From NCBI GenBank assembly GCA_015488885.1, contig WFMW01000057.1, positions 62,001-126,000 on the forward strand: 64,000 bases of DNA, read 5' to 3'. The position numbers and the translations under genes are program-made. The first letter of the stretch is position 1. Every line of letters begins with the position of its first letter. The notes under the pieces were generated by a model that saw nothing but the letters and a program-made list of their open reading frames with translations, ran no database searches and was not told where the DNA came from. Positions 22,096 through 31,086 of the stretch are shown here, piece by piece. Source of the DNA: Gammaproteobacteria bacterium. Lineage in GTDB: Bacteria > Pseudomonadota > Gammaproteobacteria > SZUA-229.

Positions 22096-23422
22096 ACACC
22101 TGAATAGTCATACCGGCAATCTCGGCAAGTCTGGCAAAACCCGGGAATGAAGTATTGACGTTATCACAGTCTTCAATGTGGATGGCACCATCACTGCGTA
22201 GTGCCGCCATCGTAAACGCCATTGCAATACGGTGATCATCATGACTACCCACCACACCACCATGAAAAGCCACCATATCCGCTGCCCCCTGAATAATCAT
22301 ACCATCGTGGGTAGCGACCGCATCAACGCCGAGAGCTTGCAGACCATCGGCCATTACCTGAATGCGATCACATTCTTTTACCCGTAATTCTTCAGCACCA
22401 GTGATGCGGGTTTCGCCTTCAGCACAGGCAGCCGCAACAAATAAGACAGGAAACTCATCAATCGCCAGCGGTACCAGTGTTTCCGGAATATGAATCCCCT
22501 GCAAACGAGCACTGCGCACACAGATATCAGCCACTGGCTCACCGCCAACTTCACGTTCATTTAATAACGTAAGATCCGCCCCCATTAGTTTCAGGATTTC
22601 GATAATACCAGTACGGGTCGGATTGATACCAACATGTTCCAGCACAATCTCCGAGCCGGTCGAAATTGTGGCACCCACCATAAAAAAAGCTGCAGAAGAA
22701 ATATCTGCCGGCACATCTATATCGGTAGCTTTTAATATCGCCTGACCTGTAACACAGACGGTAAGGCCTTGTTTGTGCCTGTTAATCGTCACCGGCCATC
22801 CAAAAGCTTTTAACATACGTTCAGTATGATCTCGGGTCGTTGCCGGCTCGGTCACACAGCTAGTCCCTTCAGCATAGAGCCCAGCTAGCAAACAGCATGA
22901 CTTAACCTGCGCACTGGCCATCGGCAAGGTATACTGCACCGGCTTGAGTTGCTGTCTCCCGGTAATTTTCAATGGCGGCCTGCCACCCTCGGCAGTTTTA
23001 ACTTTTGCACCCATTAATGTCAGCGGGTCGGTCACCCGCTGCATTGGACGTTTTGATAACGAAGCATCTCCACGCAGTTCAAGATCAAAAGCCTGACCCG
23101 CAAGCAGACCTGCCAACAGGCGCATGGAAGTACCCGAATTACCCACATTCAGGGGCGCAGCAGGCGACTGCAAACCATGCATACCAACACCATGAATACT
23201 TACTCTGCCATCATCAGGGCCATCAATTTTTACCCCCATGGCACGGAAGGCACGCAGGGTATTCAGACTGTCTTCACCATCAAGAAAACCACTGATATGA
23301 CTGACACCTTCAGCAATAGCACCAAACATAATAGAACGATGGGAAATAGATTTATCACCCGGCACACGAATCCGCCCCAGTAGTGTCCGACACTGGTAGC
23401 CGGGTTGCACAATAAATTTCAT
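22085..23422 (-). CDS. aroA: 3-phosphoshikimate 1-carboxyvinyltransferase
   Basis: RVPGDKSISHRSIMFGAIAEG, GNSGTSMRLLAGLLAGQ, RVKECDRI. Confidence 0.98.
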   Translation of the reverse strand: MKFIVQPGYQCRTLLGRIRVPGDKSISHRSIMFGAIAEGVSHISGFLDGEDSLNTLRAFRAMGVKIDGPDDGRVSIHGVGMHGLQSPAAPLNVGNSGTSMRLLAGLLAGQAFDLELRGDASLSKRPMQRVTDPLTLMGAKVKTAEGGRPPLKITGRQQLKPVQYTLPMASAQVKSCCLLAGLYAEGTSCVTEPATTRDHTERMLKAFGWPVTINRHKQGLTVCVTGQAILKATDIDVPADISSAAFFMVGATISTGSEIVLEHVGINPTRTGIIEILKLMGADLTLLNEREVGGEPVADICVRSARLQGIHIPETLVPLAIDEFPVLFVAAACAEGETRITGAEELRVKECDRIQVMADGLQALGVDAVATHDGMIIQGAADMVAFHGGVVGSHDDHRIAMAFTMAALRSDGAIHIEDCDNVNTSFPGFARLAEIAGMTIQVCDE

Positions 23423-23618
23423 AATAGTCGTATACTCAAGAATGGGGCATCAGTTTTGTCAGACCCCTGAAAAAATTCAGGTTAAAAGGCTCTTTATTCA
23501 GAGTGCTATTATAAACAATGATCACCGTCCTGGACAGCGGCATAAGGATCAGTTTAAACGGCCATTAACCTGCATTAACTTGAAAAAAACAAATACAGCC
23601 ATACATTTATAAATAAAG

Positions 23619-23624
23619 TATAAT
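23619..23624 (+). promoter_or_regulatory. Candidate -10 box (TATAAT) upstream of tmRNA
   Basis: Perfect TATAAT 11 nt before the predicted tmRNA 5' end; -35 is weak. Confidence 0.5.
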
Positions 23625-23634
23625 ACCAGCTTCA

Positions 23635-23995
23635 GGGGATGACACGGCTTCGACGTGGGTAGCGAAACCTGAGGTGCATGCCGAGGTGCGGTTTCCTCGT
23701 AAAACCAGTCGCAAAACCTATAGTTGCCAACGACGACAACTACGCTTTAGCAGCTTAAGAACCTGCTCAAAGCCCTCGGCCTGATGTGTGCTTATACGCT
23801 CAGATAACCGGGGTCGACTCATATAAGCTCGCGATGAAGTTTGTTCTGGGTGGATTCGCTAAAACCTAACAGAAATCGCGCTATATTTTCCCTGCTCGTC
23901 GGGTAATACAGCGTTAAATCAATAGACGAAATAAGCATGTAGAGCCGATGGCGGAGTGCTTGCGGACGCGGGTTCGATTCCCGCCATCTCCACCA
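23635..23995 (+). ncRNA. ssrA: Transfer-messenger RNA (tmRNA); tag peptide ANDDNYALAA encoded at 23726-23758
   Basis: GGGGATGACACGGCTTCGACG 5' end, gcc aac gac gac aac tac gct tta gca gct taa tag ORF, GGTTCGATTCCCGCC T-arm, encoded CCA. Confidence 0.97.
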
Positions 23996-24048
23996 ATAAT
24001 AAAGGTCACCTGTTTTTCAGGTGGCCTTTTTTATTGGTGGAGATGGCG
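23982..24048 (+). terminator. Extended hairpin whose 5' arm is the 3' end of tmRNA and whose core resembles a terminator
   Basis: 23982-24012 pairs with 24018-24048 (31 nt, 2 mismatches of which one is a possible G-U pair), TTTTT loop. Confidence 0.8.
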
Positions 24049-24169
24049 TGGATGAGAACACGCGTGCCGGGTTCGAAAAAATCGTCTGGAACGATTTTTA
24101 ACGTGCGCTTTTTGCACGGCCCCGAAGGGGTGAGCCCCATGGATGGGGCGAATATTCTGCGGTTACGAA

Positions 24170-24435
24170 CCTAACCCGAATATTTCATGGGAACGCTATA
24201 AATATGGCTTAACATAATGAATATACAAATAAATATTGGTATTAGAAAAATACACTGTGTACCTGTTGCCCGCTATACCGTTTTTGGATCAATCTCAGCG
24301 ACCCCTTTGAATGATTCGCCTGTAACCGTAGCTATGGCTACGCTTTTCGTCGAATCATTCAAATGGACTCACTGACTGCTTTTGTATAACATCCGCCCCA
24401 AAATCCTGCATTCCCATGAAATATCCGGGCTAAGG
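24170..24435. mobile_element. TIR-bounded 266-bp non-coding element (MITE-like or IS remnant)
   Basis: CCTAACCCGAATATTTCATGGGAA (24170-24193) versus reverse complement of TTCCCATGAAATATCCGGGCTAAGG (24411-24435); internal hairpin GAATGATTCG..CGAATCATTC at about 24307-24362. Confidence 0.7.
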
Positions 24436-24445
24436 ATTTGGATTT

Positions 24446-24468
24446 TAATATCGATCATATCGATATTA
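24446..24468. promoter_or_regulatory. Operator-like perfect inverted repeat TAATATCGAT-CAT-ATCGATATTA
   Basis: 10-bp perfect arms, 3-nt spacer, upstream of the DsrC-like gene promoter. Confidence 0.6.
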
Positions 24469-24486
24469 ACTATCATATAATATCGT

Positions 24487-24516
24487 TTGACCGATACAAA
24501 TCGTGATTGATAAAAT
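24487..24516 (+). promoter_or_regulatory. Sigma70-type promoter candidate for the DsrC-like gene
   Basis: TTGACC - 18 nt - TAAAAT, followed by GAGG and ATG at 24548. Confidence 0.6.
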
Positions 24517-24547
24517 GCATCATCCTTTACCAATGATGAGGTTGATT

Positions 24548-24880
24548 ATGAATACTGAAGTAAAAGTGAATCTGGATAGCGAAGGTTATCTCGTTGATCC
24601 AGAAGACTGGGATAAAACAGTTGCCGCAGATCTTGCTGCACAGGAAGAACTGACATTAACCGATGAATACTGGCAGATTCTTGGCTTTATGCGTGAATAC
24701 TGGATGGAGAAAAAAGTCGCCCCGGATGTACGTCATGTGGTTGGTTTTTTGATGGAGACAGGTAACTACAGCAAAAAAGACGCCAAAACCCAACTATTTC
24801 ACCTGTTCCCTTACGGGTATGTGAAACAGGCGTGCAAAATAGCCGGAATGCAACGTCCGCGTGGCTGGAGTACCGGTTGA
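24548..24880 (+). CDS. DsrC/TusE-family protein lacking the penultimate cysteine
   Basis: DSEGYLVDPEDWD..., ...LFHLFPYGYVKQACKIAGMQRPRGWSTG; DsrC family fold and C-terminal arm. Confidence 0.9.
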   Translation: MNTEVKVNLDSEGYLVDPEDWDKTVAADLAAQEELTLTDEYWQILGFMREYWMEKKVAPDVRHVVGFLMETGNYSKKDAKTQLFHLFPYGYVKQACKIAGMQRPRGWSTG

Positions 24881-24960
24881 TAGTTTTTTCCTGAGCGTTT
24901 AGCCACACCTTCACTGGACACACATATTCTACTGCATGTTCTGCTGGAGCGATTAAAAGT

Positions 24961-25000
24961 GATGATATACATTTGCACAGGTGTGCAAACGTATATCATC
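24961..25000. repeat. 40-bp near-perfect palindrome GATGATATACATTTGCACAGGTGTGCAAACGTATATCATC
   Basis: 19-bp arms with one mismatch, 2-nt centre. Confidence 0.9.
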
Positions 25001-25193
25001 AACCATGGAAATAATACCTTTGTCAGTGCGGTCACAACCTGAGAAATATTCATTAGCAAGGGTTTGGGGTAAACTGGAGGAACCTCTGACTTTCGATGCT
25101 ATTATTGATCCGTTAAATTACCCGTTTCATTGTTTCATGGCAATCAGGCGGGGTTATTAATGGATATTCATAAAGGTCCTTTTGATAGAATGC

Positions 25194-25247
25194 CAGGGAT
25201 ACTCTGAACAAGCCTGATTCTAACCATACTTATTCAGAGTATCCCTG
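25194..25247. repeat. 54-bp inverted repeat CAGGGATACTCTGAA...TTCAGAGTATCCCTG
   Basis: 15-bp perfect arms, 24-nt loop. Confidence 0.9.
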
Positions 25248-25433
25248 ATGCACAATCTCAGGTCGAAGGCCTGGAAATAATCACCATGACACTCAAATGG
25301 CTAAATATTCTGTCAGGGTGATAGACACTAAAAAATAACATGACAATATCAGGGTTAAAATTGCCTGTTATTTAAGCTATGATCCTAAATTAATCAGTTG
25401 ATCGCCTGTATAAATAATTAATAGTATAAAAAC

Positions 25434-26495
25434 ATGAATACACAGTGGAATCAGTTTCTGACTGAAAACGATGTTAATCTCAACACGATCAAAACACAAA
25501 ATCAGTCTGCTGGAACATCCTTTGCGGGCGACACCGACATGCTTTGTGATTTATCGGCTTATGGTCTGATTGTTATTGCCGGTTCCGATGCCATGACATT
25601 TATGCAGGGTCAGTTTACCAATGATGTCAGTCTGGTCAATGCTCGGACCGGTCAGCTTAATGCGGTGTGTAATAACAAGGGCCGGGTTATTGCTGATTTC
25701 ATATTATTTCAGTATCAGCAAAATTATTTTCTCAGCCTGCATCACAGCATGGTGGAAACGGTTATTGAACACCTTCAAAAGTACATTGTTCACGCGCAGG
25801 TGGCGATACAGGATGTCAGCGATCAACTGGTACATCTCGGTATCTGCGGCAAGCAGGCCTGCAATAAACTTGCTGAACTTTTACAAATCGATGCCGCCAC
25901 ATTTTTTAATAAAACCGCTGATAACAAACAACCCTGTGCCGTCTATGCCAGTGATGATTATATCGTTATCAATAACACCGATATACAAGCACGCTGCCAT
26001 GTTTTTGCGCAGACAGAAAACGCACAAACCTGCTGGCAGCAGATCAGTGAATTTGCAACACCGGTTCAAGCTAATGCCTGGGAAGGCCTTAATATTCAGG
26101 CTGGTCTGCCCGTTATTACCAAAGTGACCAGTGAGGCTTTTGTGCCACAGATGCTTAACCTCGAATTACTGGGCGGCGTGAGTTTTAAAAAAGGCTGTTA
26201 TACCGGTCAGGAAATTGTCGCCAGAATGCATTATCTGGGTAAACTCAAGAAACGGATGTATAAAATTTTTATTGATGCGGCGGAGACATCGCCGCCCCGG
26301 CCAGGTGATAAAATTTTTGCCCAACAGGCGAGTGCTGGACAGAATACCGGTATGTTAGTCAATGTACAGCCTGCTGTGAATCATGGCTTTGAGGCACTGG
26401 CTGTTATCCAGATTGCTGATAGCCAGTCAGCCTTAAAACTGCATGACGCAAATGGCCCTGCTATCAAGCTTGAAACCCTGCCTTATTCTTTTTGA
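25434..26495 (+). CDS. ygfZ: YgfZ/GcvT folate-binding domain protein (tRNA-modifying protein YgfZ)
   Basis: MTFMQGQFTNDV, FKKGCYTGQEIVARMHYLGKLKKRMY signature. Confidence 0.93.
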   Translation: MNTQWNQFLTENDVNLNTIKTQNQSAGTSFAGDTDMLCDLSAYGLIVIAGSDAMTFMQGQFTNDVSLVNARTGQLNAVCNNKGRVIADFILFQYQQNYFLSLHHSMVETVIEHLQKYIVHAQVAIQDVSDQLVHLGICGKQACNKLAELLQIDAATFFNKTADNKQPCAVYASDDYIVINNTDIQARCHVFAQTENAQTCWQQISEFATPVQANAWEGLNIQAGLPVITKVTSEAFVPQMLNLELLGGVSFKKGCYTGQEIVARMHYLGKLKKRMYKIFIDAAETSPPRPGDKIFAQQASAGQNTGMLVNVQPAVNHGFEALAVIQIADSQSALKLHDANGPAIKLETLPYSF

Positions 26496-26546
26496 AACCC
26501 TGGCTTACTTTTTTGATTAAGGAAACGCTGAACGTAACGACCCGGA

Positions 26547-27437
26547 TTATTCTTTAATCTCTTCCATACACAGCTGTAACATCCGTTTCCAGTCAGGCAT
26601 GGTCACAGCAAAATGCTGTTCAAGACGAGTAAGTTGCAGGCGTGAATTCAGCGGGCGCTTTGCCGGGGTCGGATAATCCCTTGTCGGAATAGCCTGAATA
26701 TGACTTAACTTTAATGGCTGCTGGAAAATATCAGCAGCCATATGCATAATCGCCTCGGCGAAACCGTGCCAGCTGGTTTGTCCCGATGTGGTGAGATGAT
26801 ACAGGTCGGACATAAAATTTCCTGCAGCCTTTTCCTGCAATGACTGCTGCAAACACAGGACACTGGTATCGGCAATCAACCGGGCAGAGGTCGGTGAACC
26901 CAGCTGATCATTAACAATCGTCAGGCTGTCACGTTCGCCCGCCAGCCTGAGAATCGTCAGCAGAAAATTATGCCCTCGGGACGCATAAACCCACGAGGTG
27001 CGAAAGATAAGATAATCACCGCCAGCCTGTTGCACAGCCTGTTCACCTGCCAGCTTGGTTCGGCCATAGACATTCACCGGTGCCGGTTTATCGGTTTCAA
27101 GATAGGCACCGTCTTTGCTGCCATCAAAAACGTAATCCGTAGAATAATGCACCAGTAATATGTCGCGTTTTGTCGCTTCCTGCGCTAACACGGCCGGGGC
27201 GGTCTCATTGATGGCCGTCGCCAGGCTTACTTCCTCTTCCGCTTTATCAACCGCAGTATAGGCAACAGCATTGATAATAATGGCAGGCTGTACCGTGTCG
27301 ATAACCGTCCGTAAACTTTCCGGGTTGGAGAAATCCACGTCCTCGCGACCCAGTGCGGTAACCTCACCCAGCATCTGCAAACTTCGATTCAGCTCCCAGC
27401 CGAGCTGGCCATGTTTTCCAAACAGTAAAATTTTCAT
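26547..27437 (-). CDS. rfbD: dTDP-4-dehydrorhamnose reductase
   Basis: LLFGKHGQLGWEL, YSTDYVFDGSKDGAYLETDKPAPVNVYGRTKLAGE. Confidence 0.96.
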   Translation of the reverse strand: MKILLFGKHGQLGWELNRSLQMLGEVTALGREDVDFSNPESLRTVIDTVQPAIIINAVAYTAVDKAEEEVSLATAINETAPAVLAQEATKRDILLVHYSTDYVFDGSKDGAYLETDKPAPVNVYGRTKLAGEQAVQQAGGDYLIFRTSWVYASRGHNFLLTILRLAGERDSLTIVNDQLGSPTSARLIADTSVLCLQQSLQEKAAGNFMSDLYHLTTSGQTSWHGFAEAIMHMAADIFQQPLKLSHIQAIPTRDYPTPAKRPLNSRLQLTRLEQHFAVTMPDWKRMLQLCMEEIKE

Positions 27438-27979
27438 ACGAATTTTTCAGCCTCTTTTAATGTAACACCCCGGCTGTCTTTTTCAGACACCAGCGGCTGC
27501 CCGGTTAATTGCCAGTCTATGCCCAGATCCTTATCATCCCAGCGGATACAGCGTTCATGTTCCGGCGCATAATAATCTGTGGTTTTATATAAAAACTCAG
27601 CCGCTTCCGAGCGTACCACAAAACCATGCGCAAAACCGGGTGGCACCCACAGCTGACGTTTGTTTTCCGCTGACAGTATAATAGATTCCCAGTGGCCAAA
27701 TGTGGGTGAGGAAACCCTGATATCGACGACCACATCCAGTACTTCACCACGGCATATGCGCACCAGTTTCCCCTGCGCCTGTTTTAGCTGATAATGCAGG
27801 CCACGCAATACCCCGTGGGCAGATTTTGAATGGTTATCCTGCACAAACTCACTGTTAATACCTGTTGCCTGAGCAAACTCTTTTTTATTGAAACTTTCAA
27901 AAAAGAAGCCCCGGTCATCACCGAATACTTTGGGTTCGATAATTAAAACATCGGGAATTTTTGTGGTAATAATACGCAT
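27434..27979 (-). CDS. rfbC: dTDP-4-dehydrorhamnose 3,5-epimerase
   Basis: FGDDRGFFFESFN, GVLRGLHYQ, WVPPGFAHGF; start MRIITTKIPDV at 27979. Confidence 0.96.
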   Translation of the reverse strand: MRIITTKIPDVLIIEPKVFGDDRGFFFESFNKKEFAQATGINSEFVQDNHSKSAHGVLRGLHYQLKQAQGKLVRICRGEVLDVVVDIRVSSPTFGHWESIILSAENKRQLWVPPGFAHGFVVRSEAAEFLYKTTDYYAPEHERCIRWDDKDLGIDWQLTGQPLVSEKDSRGVTLKEAEKFV

Positions 27980-27992
27980 TGGTTTACCTGCT

Positions 27993-28868
27993 TTACTCCT
28001 CTGCCCGACGTAATAAATACTGGCCATACTGGTTCTTTTTAAAGGGCTGGGCCAGCTCAATCAGTTGTGCCCGGTTAATATAACCTTTTTCATAGGCAAT
28101 TTCTTCAATACAGGCAATTTTCAGACCCTGTCGATTTTCAATCGTCTGGATATAATTGGAGGCTTCCAGCAGACTTTCATGGGTGCCGGTATCCAGCCAG
28201 GCATAACCGCGCCCCATCAATTCAACCCGTAAATTTTCCTGCTGCAGATAAACCTGATTTACCGAGGTAATTTCCAGCTCACCGCGTGCAGACGGTTTAA
28301 TCTGTTTGGCAATATCAACCACACTGTTTGGATAAAAATACAGACCGACCACAGCATAGTGGCTTTTCGGCTGCGCCGGTTTTTCTTCGATACTCAGCAC
28401 ATTGCCGTTGGTATCGAACTCCACCACCCCGTAACGCTGCGGGTCTTTTACATAATAACCGAACACACTTGCCTTGGCCTGCTGTTTTACATTGGCCATG
28501 GAACTTTCCAGCATGGAAATCAAACCGTGCCCGTAAAAGATATTATCACCCAGCACCAGACAGACATCGTTGTCACCAATAAAATGCTCACCCAGAATAA
28601 ATGCCTGCGCCAGTCCGTCCGGTGAAGCTTGCTCAATATAGGAAAACTGCATACCAATCCGGCTACCATCGCCAAGCAGCGCCTTGAATTGCGGTAAATC
28701 CTGCGGCGTAGAAATAATCAGCACATCGGTAATACCCGAAAGCATTAATACCGATAGTGGATAATAAACCATCGGCTTGTCATAGACAGGCGTAAGCTGT
28801 TTACTGACACCCTGTGTTATGGGATATAAACGGGTACCGGAACCACCGGCCAGGATAATGCCTTTCAT
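27993..28868 (-). CDS. rfbA: Glucose-1-phosphate thymidylyltransferase
   Basis: [39 protein letters not shown]; start at 28868. Confidence 0.97.
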   Translation of the reverse strand: MKGIILAGGSGTRLYPITQGVSKQLTPVYDKPMVYYPLSVLMLSGITDVLIISTPQDLPQFKALLGDGSRIGMQFSYIEQASPDGLAQAFILGEHFIGDNDVCLVLGDNIFYGHGLISMLESSMANVKQQAKASVFGYYVKDPQRYGVVEFDTNGNVLSIEEKPAQPKSHYAVVGLYFYPNSVVDIAKQIKPSARGELEITSVNQVYLQQENLRVELMGRGYAWLDTGTHESLLEASNYIQTIENRQGLKIACIEEIAYEKGYINRAQLIELAQPFKKNQYGQYLLRRAEE

Positions 28869-28878
28869 TGATGACCTG

Positions 28879-29934
28879 CTATGCCTGTGTTCCGAGACGT
28901 TCCCGTTGATAGGAACCATCCTGCACATGCCGACACCAGTCGCGATTACCCAGATACCAGCGCAGGGTTCTTTCGATCCCCGAGTCGAAGGTTTCAGCCG
29001 GTGTCCAGCCCAGTTCTGCAGCAATTTTATCAGCATCAATCGCATAGCGCCGGTCATGGCCGGGGCGGTCGGCAACAAAGGTAATTAATGACGCATGAGG
29101 AATATGCACTGAATCAGGCAGCAGTTTATCGAGCAGACGGCAGATAGTCGTTACCACCTGTAGATTGGTTTTTTCATTATGCCCGCCTATATTATAGGTT
29201 TCCCCATTTTTACCTTTTTCCAGCACCAGACGTAAGGCTCGCGCATGGTCTTCCACATGCAGCCAGTCACGAATCTGCTTGCCCTTACCATAGATCGGCA
29301 GCGGTTTACCTTCCAGCGCATTGAGAATGACCAGTGGAATAAGTTTTTCAGGAAACTGGTAAGGGCCGTAATTATTGGAACAGTTGGTTATCACCACCGG
29401 CAGGCCATAGGTACGCTGCCAGGCACGAACCAGATGGTCAGACGAAGCCTTGCTGGCCGAATAAGGTGAGCTGGGTGCATAAGGCGTCGATTCGGTAAAA
29501 TAACCACTGGCATCCAGATCGCCATAAACTTCATCGGTGGATACATGATGAAAACGAAACGCCGATTTTTTAGCGCCGCTCAGACTTGCATAATAGTTTC
29601 TGGCAGCAGCCAGCAGTTGATATGTGCCGACAATATTGGTTTCGATAAACGCTGCAGGCCCGTCAATCGAGCGGTCAACATGCGATTCAGCTGCCAGATG
29701 CATTACCGCATCGGGCTGCTGCCTGACAAAAACACTTTCCACAGCCTTTGCATCACAGATATTGACATGCTCAAAGCCGTAACGGGGATGCTGTTCAACC
29801 TCAGCCAGTGATTCCAGATTACCTGCATAGGTAAGCGCATCCAGATTAACCACCTGATGATGCGTATGATGAATGTATTGCCGGATCACAGCTGAGCCGA
29901 TAAAACCAGCACCGCCGGTAACGAGAATCTTCAT
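28879..29934 (-). CDS. rfbB: dTDP-glucose 4,6-dehydratase
   Basis: [43 protein letters not shown]. Confidence 0.97.
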   Translation of the reverse strand: MKILVTGGAGFIGSAVIRQYIHHTHHQVVNLDALTYAGNLESLAEVEQHPRYGFEHVNICDAKAVESVFVRQQPDAVMHLAAESHVDRSIDGPAAFIETNIVGTYQLLAAARNYYASLSGAKKSAFRFHHVSTDEVYGDLDASGYFTESTPYAPSSPYSASKASSDHLVRAWQRTYGLPVVITNCSNNYGPYQFPEKLIPLVILNALEGKPLPIYGKGKQIRDWLHVEDHARALRLVLEKGKNGETYNIGGHNEKTNLQVVTTICRLLDKLLPDSVHIPHASLITFVADRPGHDRRYAIDADKIAAELGWTPAETFDSGIERTLRWYLGNRDWCRHVQDGSYQRERLGTQA

Positions 29935-29950
29935 TCCTGTCCTGAGAAAT

Positions 29951-30026
29951 TGGTGGAGCTAAGCGGGATCGAACCGCTGACCTCAACACTGCCAGTGTTG
30001 CGCTCTCCCAGCTGAGCTATAGCCCC
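29951..30026 (-). tRNA. tRNA-Ala (GGC)
   Basis: Reverse complement GGGGCTATAGCTCAGCTGGGAGAGCGCAACACTGGCAGTGTTGAGGTCAGCGGTTCGATCCCGCTTAGCTCCACCA folds as a cloverleaf; encoded CCA. Confidence 0.97.
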
Positions 30027-30183
30027 AAAATAGATGTGCGTAAAATCGGAGGTGAATATTATATGGAATCAGGCGCTGAGTCAAAGGGAAGTTTGACAAG
30101 GGAAGTTTGTACAGCACAAATGTCTCATGGTATTCATCATGACACTCGAGCGACAGGAACCATGAGAAACTATATTCTATGCA

Positions 30184-31086
30184 TCAAACAAACTGATCAC
30201 GTGATTTTTTTGCGCGTGTAAACAGGGCTTGCAGTGAAGCGGCATCGGATGACTGTAAAGCCTGATAGATGATATCAAGCTCGGCCTGGTAACGCTGTAT
30301 CATTTCCAGGATTTGTTCACGATTTTGCATAAAGGTGTCACGCCACATAACCGGGTCGCTGGAGGCGATACGGCTGATGTCACGGAAGCCACCTGCAGCA
30401 AAACGAAAGATTTCGTCGATATCATCCATGGATGCCAGACAGTCCACCAGGGCAAACGCAATGGCGTGCGGCAGATGGCTGGTGGCTGCCAGCACTTTAT
30501 CGTGGTGTGTTGCGTCCATTCTTTCAACCGTGGCACCGGTGGCCTGCCACATGGCGGTTACCTGCTCCAGCGCACTAGCCAGGGTGTGAGTCGTTGGCGT
30601 TAAGATCACCCGTCGCTGTTGATAAAGCTCGGCAAAGGCGGCAGCCGGGCCACTGTTTTCTGTGCCTGCGATGGGGTGGCCGGCAACAAAACGCTGGCTG
30701 TGTTCGGCAAAGATTTTTTCAGCCAGGTTCACGACCTGCTGTTTGGCACTGCCCGCATCGGTGACCACCGCATCGGCTTTTAATGCCGGTTTTATCTGTT
30801 CGAAAACCGCTGACATAGCACCCAGGGGTACCGACACAAATACCATATCAGCCTGCGCCACTGCCGCCGCAATGGAGGTGTCATAATCATCAATAATCGC
30901 CAGCTGTTTAGCCCGTTGCAGCGTTGCTTCGCTACGCCCGGCGCCAATAATGCGGCCACAGTAGTTCTGCTGTTTTAATGCCAGACTCAGTGAACCACCA
31001 ATTAAACCGGTACCGATAACACATAAAACCGGGATGGCTGGAATTGAATCGGGTTGCGTTGGTGTGGATGCCTGCTTGCTGTGCAT
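30184..31086 (-). CDS. tyrA: Prephenate dehydrogenase
   Basis: VIGTGLIGGSLSLALKQ, DAGSAKQQVV, FVAGHPIAGTENSGPAAA. Confidence 0.93.
   Translation of the reverse strand: MHSKQASTPTQPDSIPAIPVLCVIGTGLIGGSLSLALKQQNYCGRIIGAGRSEATLQRAKQLAIIDDYDTSIAAAVAQADMVFVSVPLGAMSAVFEQIKPALKADAVVTDAGSAKQQVVNLAEKIFAEHSQRFVAGHPIAGTENSGPAAAFAELYQQRRVILTPTTHTLASALEQVTAMWQATGATVERMDATHHDKVLAATSHLPHAIAFALVDCLASMDDIDEIFRFAAGGFRDISRIASSDPVMWRDTFMQNREQILEMIQRYQAELDIIYQALQSSDAASLQALFTRAKKSRDQFV

Noticed and set aside
24961-25000. Chromosome dimer resolution (dif) site
   Set aside because: Does not match the gammaproteobacterial dif consensus as I know it
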